64,000 nt of DNA from Reticulitermes speratus (GCA_021186555.1 JAJKFL010000042.1:9153781-9217780); one strand, 5' to 3'. Counted from the stretch's first letter, positions 1-11,344 are shown. Notes: generated by a model not told the origin, from the sequence alone. Numbers and translations are program-made.

Positions 1-549
1 CAAGGCTCAGCGTGTTATGGAATGTTACACAAGGCTCAGCGTGTTATGGAATGTTACACAAGCTTAGCGTGTTATGAATGTTACACAGGTCAGCGTGTTA
101 TGGAATGTTACACAAGGCTCAGCGTGTATGGAATGTGCACAACTCAGCGTGCTATGGAATGTTACACAAGGCTCAGCGTGCTATGGAATGTTACACAAGG
201 CTCAGCGTGCTATGGAATGTTGCACAAGACTCAGCGTGTTATGGAATGTTACACAAGGCTCAGCGTGTTGTGGAATGTTACACAAGGCTCAGCGTGTTAT
301 GGAATGTTACACAAGGCTCAGCGTGCTATGGAATGTTACAGAAGGCTCAGCGTGTTATGGAATGTTGCACAAGACTCAGCGTGCTGTGGAATGTTGCACA
401 AGACTCAGCGTGCTATGGAATGTTACACAAGGCTCAGCGTGCTATGGAATGTTACACAAGGCTCAGCGTGTTATGGAATGTTACACAAGGCTCAGCGTGC
501 TATGGAATGTTACAGAAGGCTCAGCGTGCTATGGAATGTTGCACAAAGC
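1..549. repeat. 29-bp minisatellite array, about 19 copies
   Basis: The segment is a head-to-tail array with a 29-bp period (AAGGCTCAGCGTG, then TATGGAATGTTACAC with small substitutions). It runs off the left edge of the window and ends near 549. Copies differ mainly at T/C in GTTATGG versus GCTATGG and at A/G in TTACAC versus TTGCAC; a few carry 1-3 base deletions. Because 29 is not a multiple of 3 and the unit lacks stops in the forward frames, all three + frames stay open and encode the same 29-residue repeat. This is a property of the repeat and gives no support for a gene. Confidence 0.95.
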
Positions 550-639
550 CTCTGTCTTGGCGGATTTTTGTAATGACCTAAGCAAAGGAAAATAACCCTA
601 AATTCGAAATAATTTTCAAGAAAGCTGGAAGGTTGTGGA

Positions 640-950
640 TTAGTTGCAGATGACTCAGAATAAGAAACAGTGAAGGGCTCTTGACTGGATGACCGACGTA
701 TCGTATTTCGATTCCAGGCAAGGGCAAAAGATTTTCTTCTTTTCTTAAACGTCCCCACTGGGCCTGGGGCCCACCCAGCCTCCTATTGAATGGGTAACAG
801 AGGATCTTTTCGCCGGGAATAAAGCGGCCGGAACCTGAAGATGTCCACTTATCTCAAACTAATGCTAAGGTTAAGAAGTAGTGGAGATGCACCTCCACTC
901 CTCCCTACGTCTTCACGACGTGCAATGGGATAACTTTACCTTTATCTTTA
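640..950 (+). mobile_element. tRNA-derived SINE (family S1), degenerate
   Basis: A box-B-like stretch TTTCGATTCC is followed by GGGCAAAAGATTTTC, then by CCCACCCAGCCTCCTATTGA and a block ending in a CTCCACTCC pyrimidine tract. Blocks of the same sequence recur at 11345-11560, 19790-20010, 60160-60305 and 63415-63715, so this is a dispersed family. The RNA polymerase III-type head and the shared body support a SINE. The box A is poor and the 5' end is approximate. Confidence 0.6.
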
Positions 951-1620
951 CATTTTTGCGTCTTTGAAATAAGGTGACGTAGCAGCCTTCGTTACACCCA
1001 AACAGAAAATACGAGTCCTGCACTTCAAGAACTTAATGATTTGTAACCCCAGAGTAGCATAACGAAGCGTGATGTTTGTGTTTAAGTTTTCCCCAACTTC
1101 GCTTCAAAACCTGAAGACAGCTTTCCCTTAAGCTGCAGAAACTCTTAGTAGGCAGTTACTTTGCGGTGGTTGTAATCCTTGTTAAGGACTGGATAATGCT
1201 TCTAAGGGCAAGCTTGAGATCATTAAATGTGTATGAGAATCAGATTATGGATATTCGGAAACTTTTGCCCTGCGCCTATTCCTTCAGCGATCAGCAGGCA
1301 CGGTTCATTATTAAACTTTCAACCATTTGTGCAGTGTCAGGCTCATCTCAGTTCTGTTTAGCCTAGTTTTCTTCCTAACAACATAGAAAGTTTGTGGAGG
1401 GCGTCGGGCTTTTGGCGCGTTCGCCTTGCTGTTGTCCTCAAATTTCACGAATAAACTCAAAAACATTGACAATGCGATATTCTATAGAGTCTAAGACAGC
1501 AGTGGCGCAGGAGATTTAAATCCGTAGTTAGCTTACAGTTTTAAATAGGAAATTCTTGAACTACTGAAACCAGGTATACGGAGTTTTATATTATACGTAC
1601 CGTGCATTCTGTCATAAGTT
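951..1620. other. Intergenic, nothing recognised
   Basis: No coding sequence, RNA gene or obvious repeat is visible. The longest open frame (1166-1366, +) has no recognisable domain and no splice or start context that supports it. Confidence 0.6.
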
Positions 1621-1671
1621 GTAGTCAAAGGAACCAATGCACTACAATCACTAACACAGTATATATTGTAC

Positions 1672-1714
1672 CTCCTACATATGTTTCGGCAACCAAGTTG
1701 CCATCCTCAGAGGG
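1672..1714 (-). ncRNA. Hammerhead ribozyme-like motif (left arm), weak stem I
   Basis: This is the mirror copy on the - strand: CTGAGGA at 1710-1704, the same 6-bp stem II, GAAAC at 1687-1683, then ATAT and GTA. Stem I is poor (T.G wobble, C-G, then C.A), unlike the CCCC/GGGG stem of the right arm, so this copy is less likely to fold and cleave. Confidence 0.45.
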
Positions 1715-1736
1715 CAGACCATCATTCTTTGGTCCG

Positions 1737-1779
1737 CCCCCTGAGGATGGCAACTTGGTTGCCGAAACATATGTAGGGG
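1737..1779 (+). ncRNA. Hammerhead ribozyme-like motif (right arm)
   Basis: Read 5' to 3' on the + strand: stem I strand CCCC (1737-1740); core CTGAGGA (1741-1747); one unpaired T; stem II GGCAAC/GTTGCC with a TTG loop (1749-1763); GAAAC (1764-1768); ATAT; GTA (1773-1775); stem I return strand GGGG (1776-1779). This fits the hammerhead consensus CUGANGA...GAAA...NUH; core position 7 is variable in known ribozymes. Stem III would be only A-U and C-G within one molecule, but ACATATGT (1767-1774) is self-complementary, as expected for variants that act as dimers. The extra T between the core and stem II is atypical. Activity is not shown. Confidence 0.65.
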
Positions 1780-1920
1780 TTGCAATATATATACTTTGTT
1801 AGTGATTGTAGTGCATTGGTTGGTTTGACTATAGCTCAGGCATATGGAAGTTTATGTGAAGACAGGTAATGAAAATACACTTATAACGTTTACTTGAATT
1901 AGGCTACTTATTTTTGGTTC

Positions 1921-2868
1921 CATGACAAAAGCCCACACGACGAAAGCCCACACGACAATTGCGCACAGATAAAACCCCACTGTCATGAATGCTCACAGGA
2001 AAAATACCCACACCGATAAATGCTCACACGGATATATGCTCACACGGATGAATGCTCACACGGATTAATGCTCACAAGGATAATTGCTCACAAGGATAAA
2101 TGCTCACACGGACAAATGCTCACACGGGCGAATTGTCAAACAGGAAAGTAATGGTAGTGTAATGAGGGGGACGAGGTTGAAATATCGCGCTGACTGTAAC
2201 AGAGACATAGCCTACACGCTAACCTAAGTTTGTGTCCAGTGGCCATTCCCTTAATATACAAAACAGAGACATAGCCTGAACGCTAACCTAAGTTTGTGTC
2301 CATTGGCCATTCACTTAATATACAAAACAGAGACATAGCCTACACGCTAACCTAAGTTTGTGTCCAGTGGCCGGCCATTCCCTTCATATACAGAACAGAG
2401 ACATAGCCTGAACGCTAACCTAACTTTGTGTCCAGTGGCCATTCACTTAATATACAAAACAGAGACATAGCCTGAACGCTAACCTAAGTTTGTGTCCAGT
2501 GGCCATTCACTTAATATACAAAACAGAGACATAGCCTACACGCTAACCTAAGTTTGTGTCCAATGACCATTCCCTTCATATACAGAACAGAGACATAGCC
2601 TGAACGCTAACCTAACCTAATTCTTGTATGTGCGTACTTTCCTGTGTGACAATTCGCCCGTGTGAGCATTTGTCCGTGTGAGCATTTATCAAAGTGAGCA
2701 TTTAAACTTGTGAGCAATTATCCTTGTGAGCATTCATCCGTGTGAGCATATATCCGTGTGAGCATTTATCGGTGTGGGTATTTTTCTTGTGAGCATTCAT
2801 GACTGTGGGGTTTTATCTGTGCGCAATTGTCGTGTGGGCTTTCGTCGTGTGCGCATTTATCCGGTCAC
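1921..2868. mobile_element. Fold-back (FB-like) element with short-repeat arms
   Basis: The left arm (1921-2150) and right arm (2635-2868) are inverted complements. Both are built of short direct repeats of about 16 bp (TGCTCACACGGATAAA and variants such as GCCCACACGACGAAA). The loop (2200-2620) is itself a tandem array of a different 64-bp unit. Arms made of internal direct repeats around an unrelated loop are the hallmark of FB-type elements described in Drosophila. No transposase is present, so it would be non-autonomous. A target-site duplication was not identified with certainty. Confidence 0.75.
2201..2620. repeat. 64-bp tandem repeat in the fold-back loop
   Basis: The motif AGAGACATAGCCT starts at 2201, 2265, 2329, 2397, 2461, 2525 and 2589. 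The spacing is 64 bp, except one 68-bp step caused by a CCGG duplication at about 2372. Copies alternate between two versions (CCTACACGC versus CCTGAACGC), hinting that a two-unit block was duplicated. Confidence 0.9.
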
Positions 2869-4185
2869 CCTTATTTTTTATTTTAAGAATTACAAGTATT
2901 TTGAAGATTGAGATATTTAAATTTATGTCTGATCAATTTTGTGTAGTCAGAAACTCACTGAGATTTTATTCAGTAATTGATCACTGAATTGTGTAATTAG
3001 TATTAGCATTTGTATATTAATAAGTGTAACATAGATACTTATCATGTGAAGGAAAGGGAACGTCAGGCTTCTTTCCACAGCTTATGTGGTAGTTGAAATT
3101 CTCTCCCATGTACTGCCCAGACATAATTGCTGCTTGAATATGCAAGCCGAGTGACTAGTGTACTTTCTAATGTCGCTTTGCACGATCGGTGAAGGCCGCC
3201 AACGCTCCTTCAGCTCGTGACTGCAAAGCAGATTTCGTCCTTTTTGTCTCTCGATTAGCTTCATTCTACTTTGCTCTAATTTTTTTTTTTTTTGTTAACT
3301 TTGTCTTCTAAGTCAGGATAATTTAGTTTCAGTAATTTTCTCTAACTCTTCCCAGAAGTCTTTTATGCCATTAAACTAGTTGTAGTTTCGACAAGGAGGG
3401 CAGTTGTTAGTGCAGAAGAGAAAACCGACGACAACTTCGAAGCTGGAAACTAGGCCAGGCGCTCTTGGGGAAGCGTGAGTTTATTTTTCAGACAACGTAG
3501 AAAGCTAATCTATTGTACTTTTTGTTTAATATGCAAAACTTTGCGTAACTTTATCTCCCACAAGATATTAGCTGGTAAAGAATCTTTCTTCATCCGTGTC
3601 ATAGCGAGCAGGTTAACGTACAACTAACGCTGCAGGCCGTGTCTCGAGAGATACTTAGTCCGGAAGTCTACCGTGTCATCACATATCTTCTCCGAAGTTT
3701 GTGATTTTCCGAGTCGGTCCAGGTAAATTCCGGCACATTACCCCGGTCACGTAATGACCTCTTCCTGCCACATCTTTTAAAATTCATTATTCATCAGCGC
3801 AATACCATCTAACGCTAGATAATCGTAGTTGCTGACAGTGTTGTGAAATAAATCGCTAAAAAAAATTATTGTTTCAGTGGGCTCGATGTAAATTACAGAA
3901 CAGTTGCTCCAAGAAGGCCAACGGTTCCACTTTACATGTCATTTCCAATTCAATATCCATTAATCCGACATTCAAAGATATAATTGCGTGTATTTGTGTG
4001 TGTGTGTGTGTGCTGTGTACACGCATAAACGAGTTACGGACAGCATCGTCAAATAAGCCATAAAATAGACAATACTAACTGAAGTTACCATCAGTTTCCT
4101 TCTGATATGGGACAAATAATGTTAAATATTCCTTTTTATAATCAGATAATAATCAATACGAGGTCTGATAAGTAACCAGATTGAT
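2869..4185. other. Intergenic, no gene recognised; short (GT)n
   Basis: The stretch is AT-rich with no supported coding region. A (GT)n microsatellite lies at about 3995-4012 and a T-run at about 3283-3293. A GTGAGT at 3475-3480 could be a 5' splice site of an untranslated exon of the downstream receptor, but nothing else supports that. Confidence 0.5.
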
Positions 4186-4189
4186 ATAA

Positions 4190-4735
4190 CTAACTCCATG
4201 GAGCACAGTCCTTCCTGAGAAGCTAACAGGTCATCAGCTAGTCAAGAAATTCCCCGCATTTTATAGAACCCGAAGGTTCATTACCGCATTCACAACAGCC
4301 CGCCACCTCTCCCTATCCTGAGCCGTATCAATCCAGTCCATGCCCCCCCCCCCCCCATCTCACTTCTTGAAGATTCATTTTAATATTATCCTTCCATCTA
4401 CGCCTGGGTCTTCCAAGTGGTCTCCTTCCCTCAGGTCTCCCCACCGAAATCCTGTATGCACCTCTCCCCTCCCCCATACGTGCTACATGCCCCGCCCACT
4501 TCGTTCTTCTTGATTTGATCACCCCAATAATATTTTGTGATGAGTACAGATCATTAAGTTCCTCGTTATGTAGTCTTCTCCACTCCCCTTTTACCTCGTC
4601 CCTCTTAGGCCCAAATATCCCCCTCAGCACCCTATTCTCGAACACCCTCAGCCTATGTTCCTCCCTCAGTGTGAGAGACCAAGTTTCACACCCATACAAA
4701 ACAACAGGCAAAATTATAGTCCTCTATAACTTAAT
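4190..4735 (-). mobile_element. 3' fragment of a non-LTR retrotransposon (RTE-like tail, family R)
   Basis: An open frame at 4711-4328 on the - strand reads as the C-terminal tail of a non-LTR reverse transcriptase: YGCETWSL near its start, then [16 protein letters not shown], then [18 protein letters not shown]. The catalytic RT core and endonuclease are absent, so this is a 5'-truncated dead copy. A G/C homopolymer at 4341-4356 shifts the reading near the C terminus. Related tails occur at 15600-15835, 27420-27590, 54800-55260 and 56030-56500. Assignment to the RTE clade is by resemblance only. Confidence 0.75.
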
Positions 4736-5130
4736 CTTTGTATCTTTGTATTTTTGGATACACCAGATTGATATATATTCGTTTTTATTTATTTATGTAT
4801 TTCAAATTAAATCTGATATATAATCACTGCCCCAAAACGTTTGTCCTCCTTTATAGTATTGATATTTTAGCTCTACAACGCAGTCCAGTGTCTGCGGTCT
4901 GCTGTTCCATGGAAGCATTTTAAGAAAGTATCTTTAATCCCCAAAAGGGTCGCGTGGACAAATAACTTTGGAAAACGCTGCGTTAACAAGCTGAATACAA
5001 ATTACATCAGTATATAGGCCTATGTTACGTCGACTTCAGCGGCGAAGCTCGCTGCTTTTCCGTTCGGTTGTGCATGTCACCGAACCACAAAAGACAATCT
5101 TACCGCCACGTGCTGTGTCTGTCTGTTACA
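4736..5130 (+). other. Intron sequence upstream of the receptor exon
   Basis: No coding feature is recognised. The stretch ends in a CTGTCTGTTACAG acceptor (AG at 5130-5131). The frame is open back to an ATG at 5068, but residues before the acceptor do not resemble a receptor N terminus or TM1, so a start there is unlikely. Confidence 0.5.
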
Positions 5131-5131
5131 G

Positions 5132-5967
5132 GTCCCTCGGAAGTGATCAACATCTACCTGTTGTCCCTGGCCGTGGCCGATCTCATGTGCGGCATCCTGG
5201 TGGTGTCGCTATCAGTTTACCCGGCTATCGTACAGCAGCGGGTGTACCCTGACCTTGTATGCCGCCTGGTCGGCTACGTGGAGATCACCCTCTGGAGTGT
5301 TAGTGTGTTTACGTTCATGTGGATAAGCGTAGACCGCTATCTAGCAATACGCAAACCCCTGCGCTATGAAACAGTGCAGACCAAGACCCGATGTCAATGC
5401 TGGATGGCGTTCACATGGATCTCGGCAGCCATGCTGTGTTGTCCGCCATTACTTGGCTTCAACAAGCCGGAGTTTGATCGCGAAGCGTACATCTGTATGA
5501 TAGACTGGGGGAATATGGCCGCGTATTCCGTAACAGTAGCAATCCTTGTGCTCGGCCCAAGCCTCATCACAATCATCTACACATATTGCTATATCTTCTC
5601 AATGATGCGAAAACTTCGCAGTGGGGTTCCTATTCACGATAAAGAGTACGCGACAGCTCTCTCAGAAAACCTATCAAATCCTAGTCACCTCATGTCTTTC
5701 GTGCTGGTGGTCGCCTTCTGGTTATCGTGGACGCCTTATGCAGGCGTGAAACTCTACGAATATTTCACCGGAACCAAGTTCCAAATACCGTTCCTGCACT
5801 TCAGTATCGTTTGGCTAGGAATTCTCAACTCGTTCTGGAAAGGGATCATTCTGGTTTCGCTGAGTCCACAGTTCCGACTGGCACTCAGGATTTTGTGCTT
5901 GACGCTGTGTTGCCGCTACAAAAGACGTCTGCAAGGAGAGCTAATTGGAATGGATGCAGATGACTGA
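5132..5967 (+). CDS. Class A GPCR, GPR21/GPR52-like, terminal coding exon (TM2 to stop)
   Basis: The exon encodes about 278 residues of a rhodopsin-family receptor. It begins in intracellular loop 1/TM2 (IYLLSLAVADLM, with the TM2 Asp). It continues through TM3 with SVDRYLAI (the DRY motif), TM4, TM5 and TM6 with a WTPY version of the CWxP motif. TM7 has NSFWKGI in place of NPxxY, and a cysteine-rich tail (LTLCCRYK) may be palmitoylated. Cysteines just before TM3 and in ECL2 would form the conserved disulfide. The third intracellular loop is short. The run from TM3 to TM4 and the NSF motif of TM7 most resemble the orphan Gs-coupled receptors GPR21/GPR52; this subfamily call is less sure than the class. 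The N terminus and TM1 must lie on upstream exon(s), perhaps outside the window. The acceptor splits the codon after its first base, and the stop is TGA at 5965-5967. There is no frameshift or internal stop. Confidence 0.8.
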
Positions 5968-7020
5968 GACGTGCTTATAGTGTGCCCCATTGCAGAATAG
6001 TTCGAGGCACTATGATACACGCAGAGCAGAAACTGTCCTGGGGACTGAACCTAAAAGAATCTGATAAACCTAGGTCATCTACACATTGGCACTACATGGC
6101 ACATGTTTTGGACGATTATGGACAATAGAGTGTTGTGTGAACAGATAAGACATTAGTGAACAGAATTTTAAATGAATAGAAAATAGTTCTGTTTGTTTTT
6201 GATAAGGAAATGTGTAATGATATGTTCAAGTAATAATCCAGTGGAACTGTAGGATTTTGTAATAACGTTTTAGGTAAAAATTGTACCTTTGTAGTAGCAC
6301 AAGAAGGAGGACAGTTCCAAATATATTTAGTTGAGTAACATTCTGTCTGTGATAGTTTGAGGCCTGACTGTTCCCAACCAAAGCCATACCATGTGCCATG
6401 CTGCATGGACGTGTTGTTGGTCTCAGATTCCTTTTGTGCCTTCCCTCGAGATAGTCACTGCTCTGTGCTGATATCTGAGGACTCCTTGCGTGCCTTAGAA
6501 GGGACATGCCTGGGATTGCTACATAATGTAAATGCAAGACAAGGATTTCTGGTGTGCCTTACTGAAGGATAAATTGGATTTGACAGGATGGGGCACATCA
6601 AGAAGAACAGAACTACCAGGGAAAGTGAAGCATAATGGAGGGCTGTGGCACAGTGAAACTCTCATTGTACAATTACTCCTTCAACTGTCATAATCTGTAC
6701 TCTGTTGTATAAAAATAAACAGTTCTTTTTAAACACAACAATTGAAAGACTTCGGAAAGAGCTTTAATATCCAAAAGGATTGGTTTAAAAAAGGCAAATC
6801 AGATAGCTCTCATTTTGTATAGCGTGTGTAGTAATGTTTAGTATAAAGCTGAATGTGCGCTGGGGTAGTGCTGAACGTAACAAAAAAAAAATGTACACCA
6901 GAAAACATTTTAGAACTAAAGAAACTGCAGGGTCAGTCAGTGGTTAGTGATATCTAGTGCACCATAGCACTGCTATGGTGAATGCGTTGTACAAATAAAT
7001 GTGTTTAGGTATGTGTGTGA
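5968..7020 (+). other. Putative 3' UTR of the receptor gene
   Basis: Non-coding sequence follows the receptor stop and contains AATAAA signals at 6714-6719 and 6994-6999. Either could end the transcript. Open frames here (for example 6357-6572) show no recognisable domain. Confidence 0.45.
6714..6719 (+). terminator. Candidate polyadenylation signal AATAAA
   Basis: This canonical hexamer lies about 750 bp downstream of the receptor stop. A second one lies at 6994-6999. Which is used cannot be told from sequence. Confidence 0.35.
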
Positions 7021-9335
7021 TGTTATGAGATTAGTCTTTTAGTAATGTCCTTATCTTGTTGTATAACCGATGTCAACTACAATATTACAACTTCTCTGTA
7101 TATCGTTGTCTTATATATTTAAGTGCTTTAAGTGTGGCATGATTTCTTAATAGTTTTCGTTTGTATTGCTATATGCCAGTATGTGTGACTGTATGTTTAC
7201 TTTAATGAGAGAGACAATTTTATATTCCTGTAATGTATGAAAACTGCAGTGCTGAAGCTGGCCTGAAATGTGACATGTTGTCACACATATAATTACCATA
7301 ACATTCACTGTTAGCCTTTCTTAACCTACCTAGGACCTGGTCAACTTAATGTCAGTTAAATATTTGTATATTCTAAAATTGTATGTATTTATTCCATTTA
7401 TAAACCTTTAAACATTCACATAAAACATTAAAAACAGCCTGTGTTTATTTAAATACCAGTTTTGCAGTTGGTAAAATGTGTTCTTCTTTGCAGTTGTCAT
7501 GCCTGTCATGTTGACTAGTAACAGGAAGTTGCTGGTCTGCAGCAGTTCTGGTTCCTGCCAGTGCTTTGTAAGAAAATTGCAAAATGGGATTTTGAAATTG
7601 GCCACATTGCTTCCTAGCCTGTTGTACTGGTATCAGTCTATAACTGTCATATATTCTGTAATTTATTTAATACATATTGACATCCATTATTTCTGCATAG
7701 GCTTCATAATTCACATAGTTCATATGTAAGATATAGAACACACACAAAAACAAGAACATCTGCTCAATAAATTCTACATTCATGCTTTCCCTTGTGCTTA
7801 GAACTTAGTCTTAATTTAGATGGTGGATATTATTCCAATATTTTGATACTGCAAAGGCACAACTTAAACATGACAGCTTAAGTTAGGTTAGGTTATAAAC
7901 CGACCTACATAGAGGGTATACTTGACTCAAACAAGTTCAACCAGACTCTTTGTTAAAATCATAAATTACATCTGAAAAACTCTGAACTCTATAGAGAACG
8001 ATAAAATTAGGCATATTTTGTATATACATCATTATTACAGAAACAACATGAGGTATCGAGTCATAACAGTTGAAATATAACAATGTACTGTATTCATCAA
8101 CTTCTGTGAGATCCAAGGTTCTCATGTCAGTGACTATAAAGAAAATTCTATGTTCTTGGGTGTTGCATAATGCAGACTGGTCCAAACTACATGAGGTCAC
8201 ATTTCAGAAGGCAAAAGTCTTCATCAACTTTTGTCTGAAACATCCTTAAATTTAATAAATACTTGCTTTTGAAATATGCCTAAAAGTGGATGATACAGTA
8301 GTCATGTTGCCCAATTGAGACTACAATTAAATTTCATCCATAAATTTTATTTATAGATTCCAGTGCTAAATGTGATCATAATCTGCCTCTTCAAAGGATA
8401 GGTGTTACATGTGGACATTCACGTTATAGCTAATGTGCACTTCAGCACATAGAAATGATAGCAGAAACTTAATTAAAAATCGCAGGTACCTTGCTGCATG
8501 ACTACATGACTATGTTCTTAGATCATATATAAATTATATATTAACTACAGCTAGTCATAACAGGACATGCAGAGATGATTATACATTTAGTAGTCTGAAG
8601 TAAATTATTTGGAAGGTATTGGCATATCTCATGGCCGCTTTAGAATGTCTGAAAGACGTGATCAAAACCACGTAATAAAACTCAGAATACTTGGTGCCAA
8701 AAGCAAGCCGTGATCTAGGCATCTCCTACAAGTAACATAACCATGTCAACAGCTTGTTCCTACATGCTTAGTACTTACAAGTAAAGTAAAAGTATATTCC
8801 CTAATTGACTCATACACGATGCCATTATCGTGTGTCTTACATTTTAAGAAGTTCAAGACATGCATTTTGGCTTTCTTCCAGCCATACTTGCTTGCTTAGT
8901 CCTTGGCTGTATGGTCCACAAGGAACCTTGCCATCCTTTACAAAAGTGCCCATTTCTGTATGGCATCCATCGTTGGGTTGTTTAACATATGGTGTAACAA
9001 GAAGAGGGGCTACTCTTTATCTGGTCCGTACCCTTTCATCTGTCTAACGTGAGTGACTGTATGAGGAGCGTATGGAGCTCATTTCCACATTAACGTAGGT
9101 CTCCAGGTGACCAGAACACACAAACATCCCCACTGTATCAAGGTAACTGAGGGGAGGATTCCAACAATACATGTGAAAACTAAAAGCTGCATTAATTTTG
9201 TTCTGTTGTGTTTGAACAAAACAGTGAAGAACATCACTTAAATATTGCATTTTTGTGCAGTGACACTGTTCATGTCTCATACCTCTGGACATATGCCAGA
9301 AGAAATAGCGATGTCTTGTGGGATGTGACACCGTG
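7021..9335. other. Intergenic or extended 3' UTR, no gene recognised
   Basis: AT-rich sequence without supported coding regions. A short TTAGG-type stretch (GTTAGGTTAGGTTA) sits at about 7881-7894. Open frames at 7478-7729, 7937-8200 and 8805-9047 have no recognisable features. Confidence 0.5.
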
Positions 9336-9339
9336 TCGT

Positions 9340-9465
9340 CTGGTACACTGGCTTCTTTGAAATGTTGGTACCTATCCACCAGGCTACACATTATCACATC
9401 CCAGAAGACCATAATCTTTACTTTCACTGCTATGAAAACCTTGAATTTCCAAGAAGGTACCATAT
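9340..9465. repeat. Dispersed repeat family T
   Basis: The block CCCAGAAGACCATAATCTTTA, then TGCTATGAAAACCTTGAA, matches blocks at 20050-20130 and 57890-57970. A related one in the opposite orientation lies at 63040-63150. On the - strand it translates as VFWDVIMCSLVDRYQ, a phrase I recognise as common in insect repeats. It is a transposon remnant of unknown class. The 139-residue open frame across it is not considered a gene. Confidence 0.5.
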
Positions 9466-9469
9466 TCTT

Positions 9470-11340
9470 TTTTTAAACCTCAAATTTCATATTGTCTGTA
9501 CATTTTTTAACATGTTACATTTTCGGCCTTGCTACACATTTAAGTTTTGTACATTTTCTAACCAATTGTCAGCCAATCTATTTCAAAATTGAAATTAATT
9601 AAGCAATGTCAGTTGTAGTGAAAATACAATCAAAATAAATAGTTCAACAAAGAAAGATTTTATACAGAGGATTTAAAGTGCATAAAATCATGCTGTGTAT
9701 ATGTCTGTATGATTTTCATATTTTTGTCATGACAGGAATGTAGGAAGACAATGGAGAGAAGTTAAACAGTATTATTCACAGGATCGTTAATACTGTCATA
9801 CATTACCATTATTAGCATAGATGCATTTCTAGAATAAAAGGAATCTAAATGCAGGGCATGATGTACGTTGCTCAGTGTAATAACTATCATTAGCATGCCT
9901 AACATTCGCTCAGAAATACGGAAACGTTTAATGATAAAGATGTGTTAATCGCTGTTGTGTGTATTTCTTGTAAAATACTAATATCTTAACACTGATCTTG
10001 TTTGTTTAAAAGGTATTCTGTGTTTATAAAAACACAGTGAACAATTTTAGGTACAAGAAATTGGTGTTTGAGCCATTAAAATTGTTTTTCTTTTAGTTAT
10101 GAAGCATAAATGAATGAATTTCTGTATAAAGTTGTGTTTTAATCTAAATGAGATATCATGTCAGATTATTAATTTGCTCTCGTTGTGTTATATTTGCCTA
10201 CTGAGTAAGGGAAAATGTGCCATTTATATAATTGCATATAAAAATTTAAGACGTTTTATCTGAAGTGACCTAAGGATGCAGTGTTACTATTTTCAGCATC
10301 CAATCAATGTTTTCATATTGCTAATCACTGTACTAAAGATGTCCAGTGCTTGAGATGTGGTTTATATGAATGCATCACGAGGGTACTCATAATTGCAGCA
10401 TCACTAGTACCAAGTATACCTCGTACCATCCAAAGCTTGCAGACTGAGAACAGTCACAAATTCAAAATAATACTAGGAAAGCAGGGGAGCACATTGAAGG
10501 ATGTATTATTGCCTGTTACATAAAATGTCCATTATATGTGGACCCTTCCTATCTGTCCCTCAACATATGCATTGTTATCAATTGGTGTTTTCAAAAGGCT
10601 AAGTACAATCAATTCCATTTATAGTGTTTCACCTTCATCAAGTTTGCCACACCTAATTAATAAATTATTAATTTTTTTAACTTGGACATCCCTTTGTGTT
10701 TGTACAAGTCATAAAGTAGCTATGTCATCGAAACAACTAATTGTATTATATTATATCAAAATATGGCTAATAACATTAAGAATGAAATATATACAGCTCA
10801 TGCCAACTTATCAACATGTATGTTCTTCATGTCATCGTATGCCTTCACACCAAATAGATGCCACTATTCACAAAGAGAGGAACTAATAACAAGGACAAAT
10901 TTTACATAAAATACCTTAATACTCAACTTTTAAATTATTTTTAAACAATTTTTAAATTTCATCTGTATGCATTGTACAACAGACTAAAGTTTCATTCTGA
11001 CCCAAAATGAAATTTGCAATTGTAATTTTGGTTTTATATGCACGAGTGGCCAGCAGAAGACCAAATAATTGGTCAAAACATGTAGCCACACTTTATGATG
11101 TAATATAATACAATTATTTGTGTCAATGACAGAAATAACTATTTTATTAAGAAATTATTATTAAACCTTGGATATTTTAAGTGTGTACTGTGGAAAGTAC
11201 AATATGCATATTAACCTTATTTTTGTGAGTTATGAATAGTGAGATAAATGTATAATTGTATGTCATTGTTATGTACTTATCCTTGTTTTAAATCTTTTAG
11301 ACTTACTCTTGTATTGTAAGATATACATCTTGCCATGTTC
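9470..11340. other. Intergenic, no gene recognised
   Basis: AT-rich sequence with no supported coding region, RNA gene or clear repeat. Open frames at 10281-10523 and 10536-10886 lack recognisable domains or coding-like composition. Confidence 0.55.
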
Positions 11341-11344
11341 AATA

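Larger units (their letters stand above)
1621..1832. mobile_element. Hairpin element with near-perfect 90-bp inverted arms
   Basis: The left arm (1621-1710) is almost the exact reverse complement of the right arm (1741-1832), separated by a 30-bp spacer. Each arm ends inward with a hammerhead-like core (CTGAGGA, stem, GAAAC), so one motif reads outward on each strand. Arm identity is high with only a few mismatches, which suggests recent formation or gene conversion. It probably derives from inverted terminal repeats of a Penelope-like or other ribozyme-bearing element. No coding sequence is inside. Confidence 0.8.

Noticed and set aside
22..595. Three long overlapping forward open frames as a repetitive protein gene
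   Set aside because: They are the same 29-bp repeat read in three frames, with no start, splice or regulatory context.
1930..2150. Regular short repeats that look at first like a CRISPR array
   Set aside because: The repeats are about 16 bp with no unique spacers, occur again as an inverted arm, and the genome is eukaryotic.
5068..5131. ATG at 5068 as the receptor start
   Set aside because: The 21 residues before the acceptor are not receptor-like, TM1 would be missing, and a good splice acceptor lies at 5130-5131.
9044..9463. 139-residue open frame on the - strand as a gene
   Set aside because: It runs through dispersed repeat family T and has no recognisable domain outside it.
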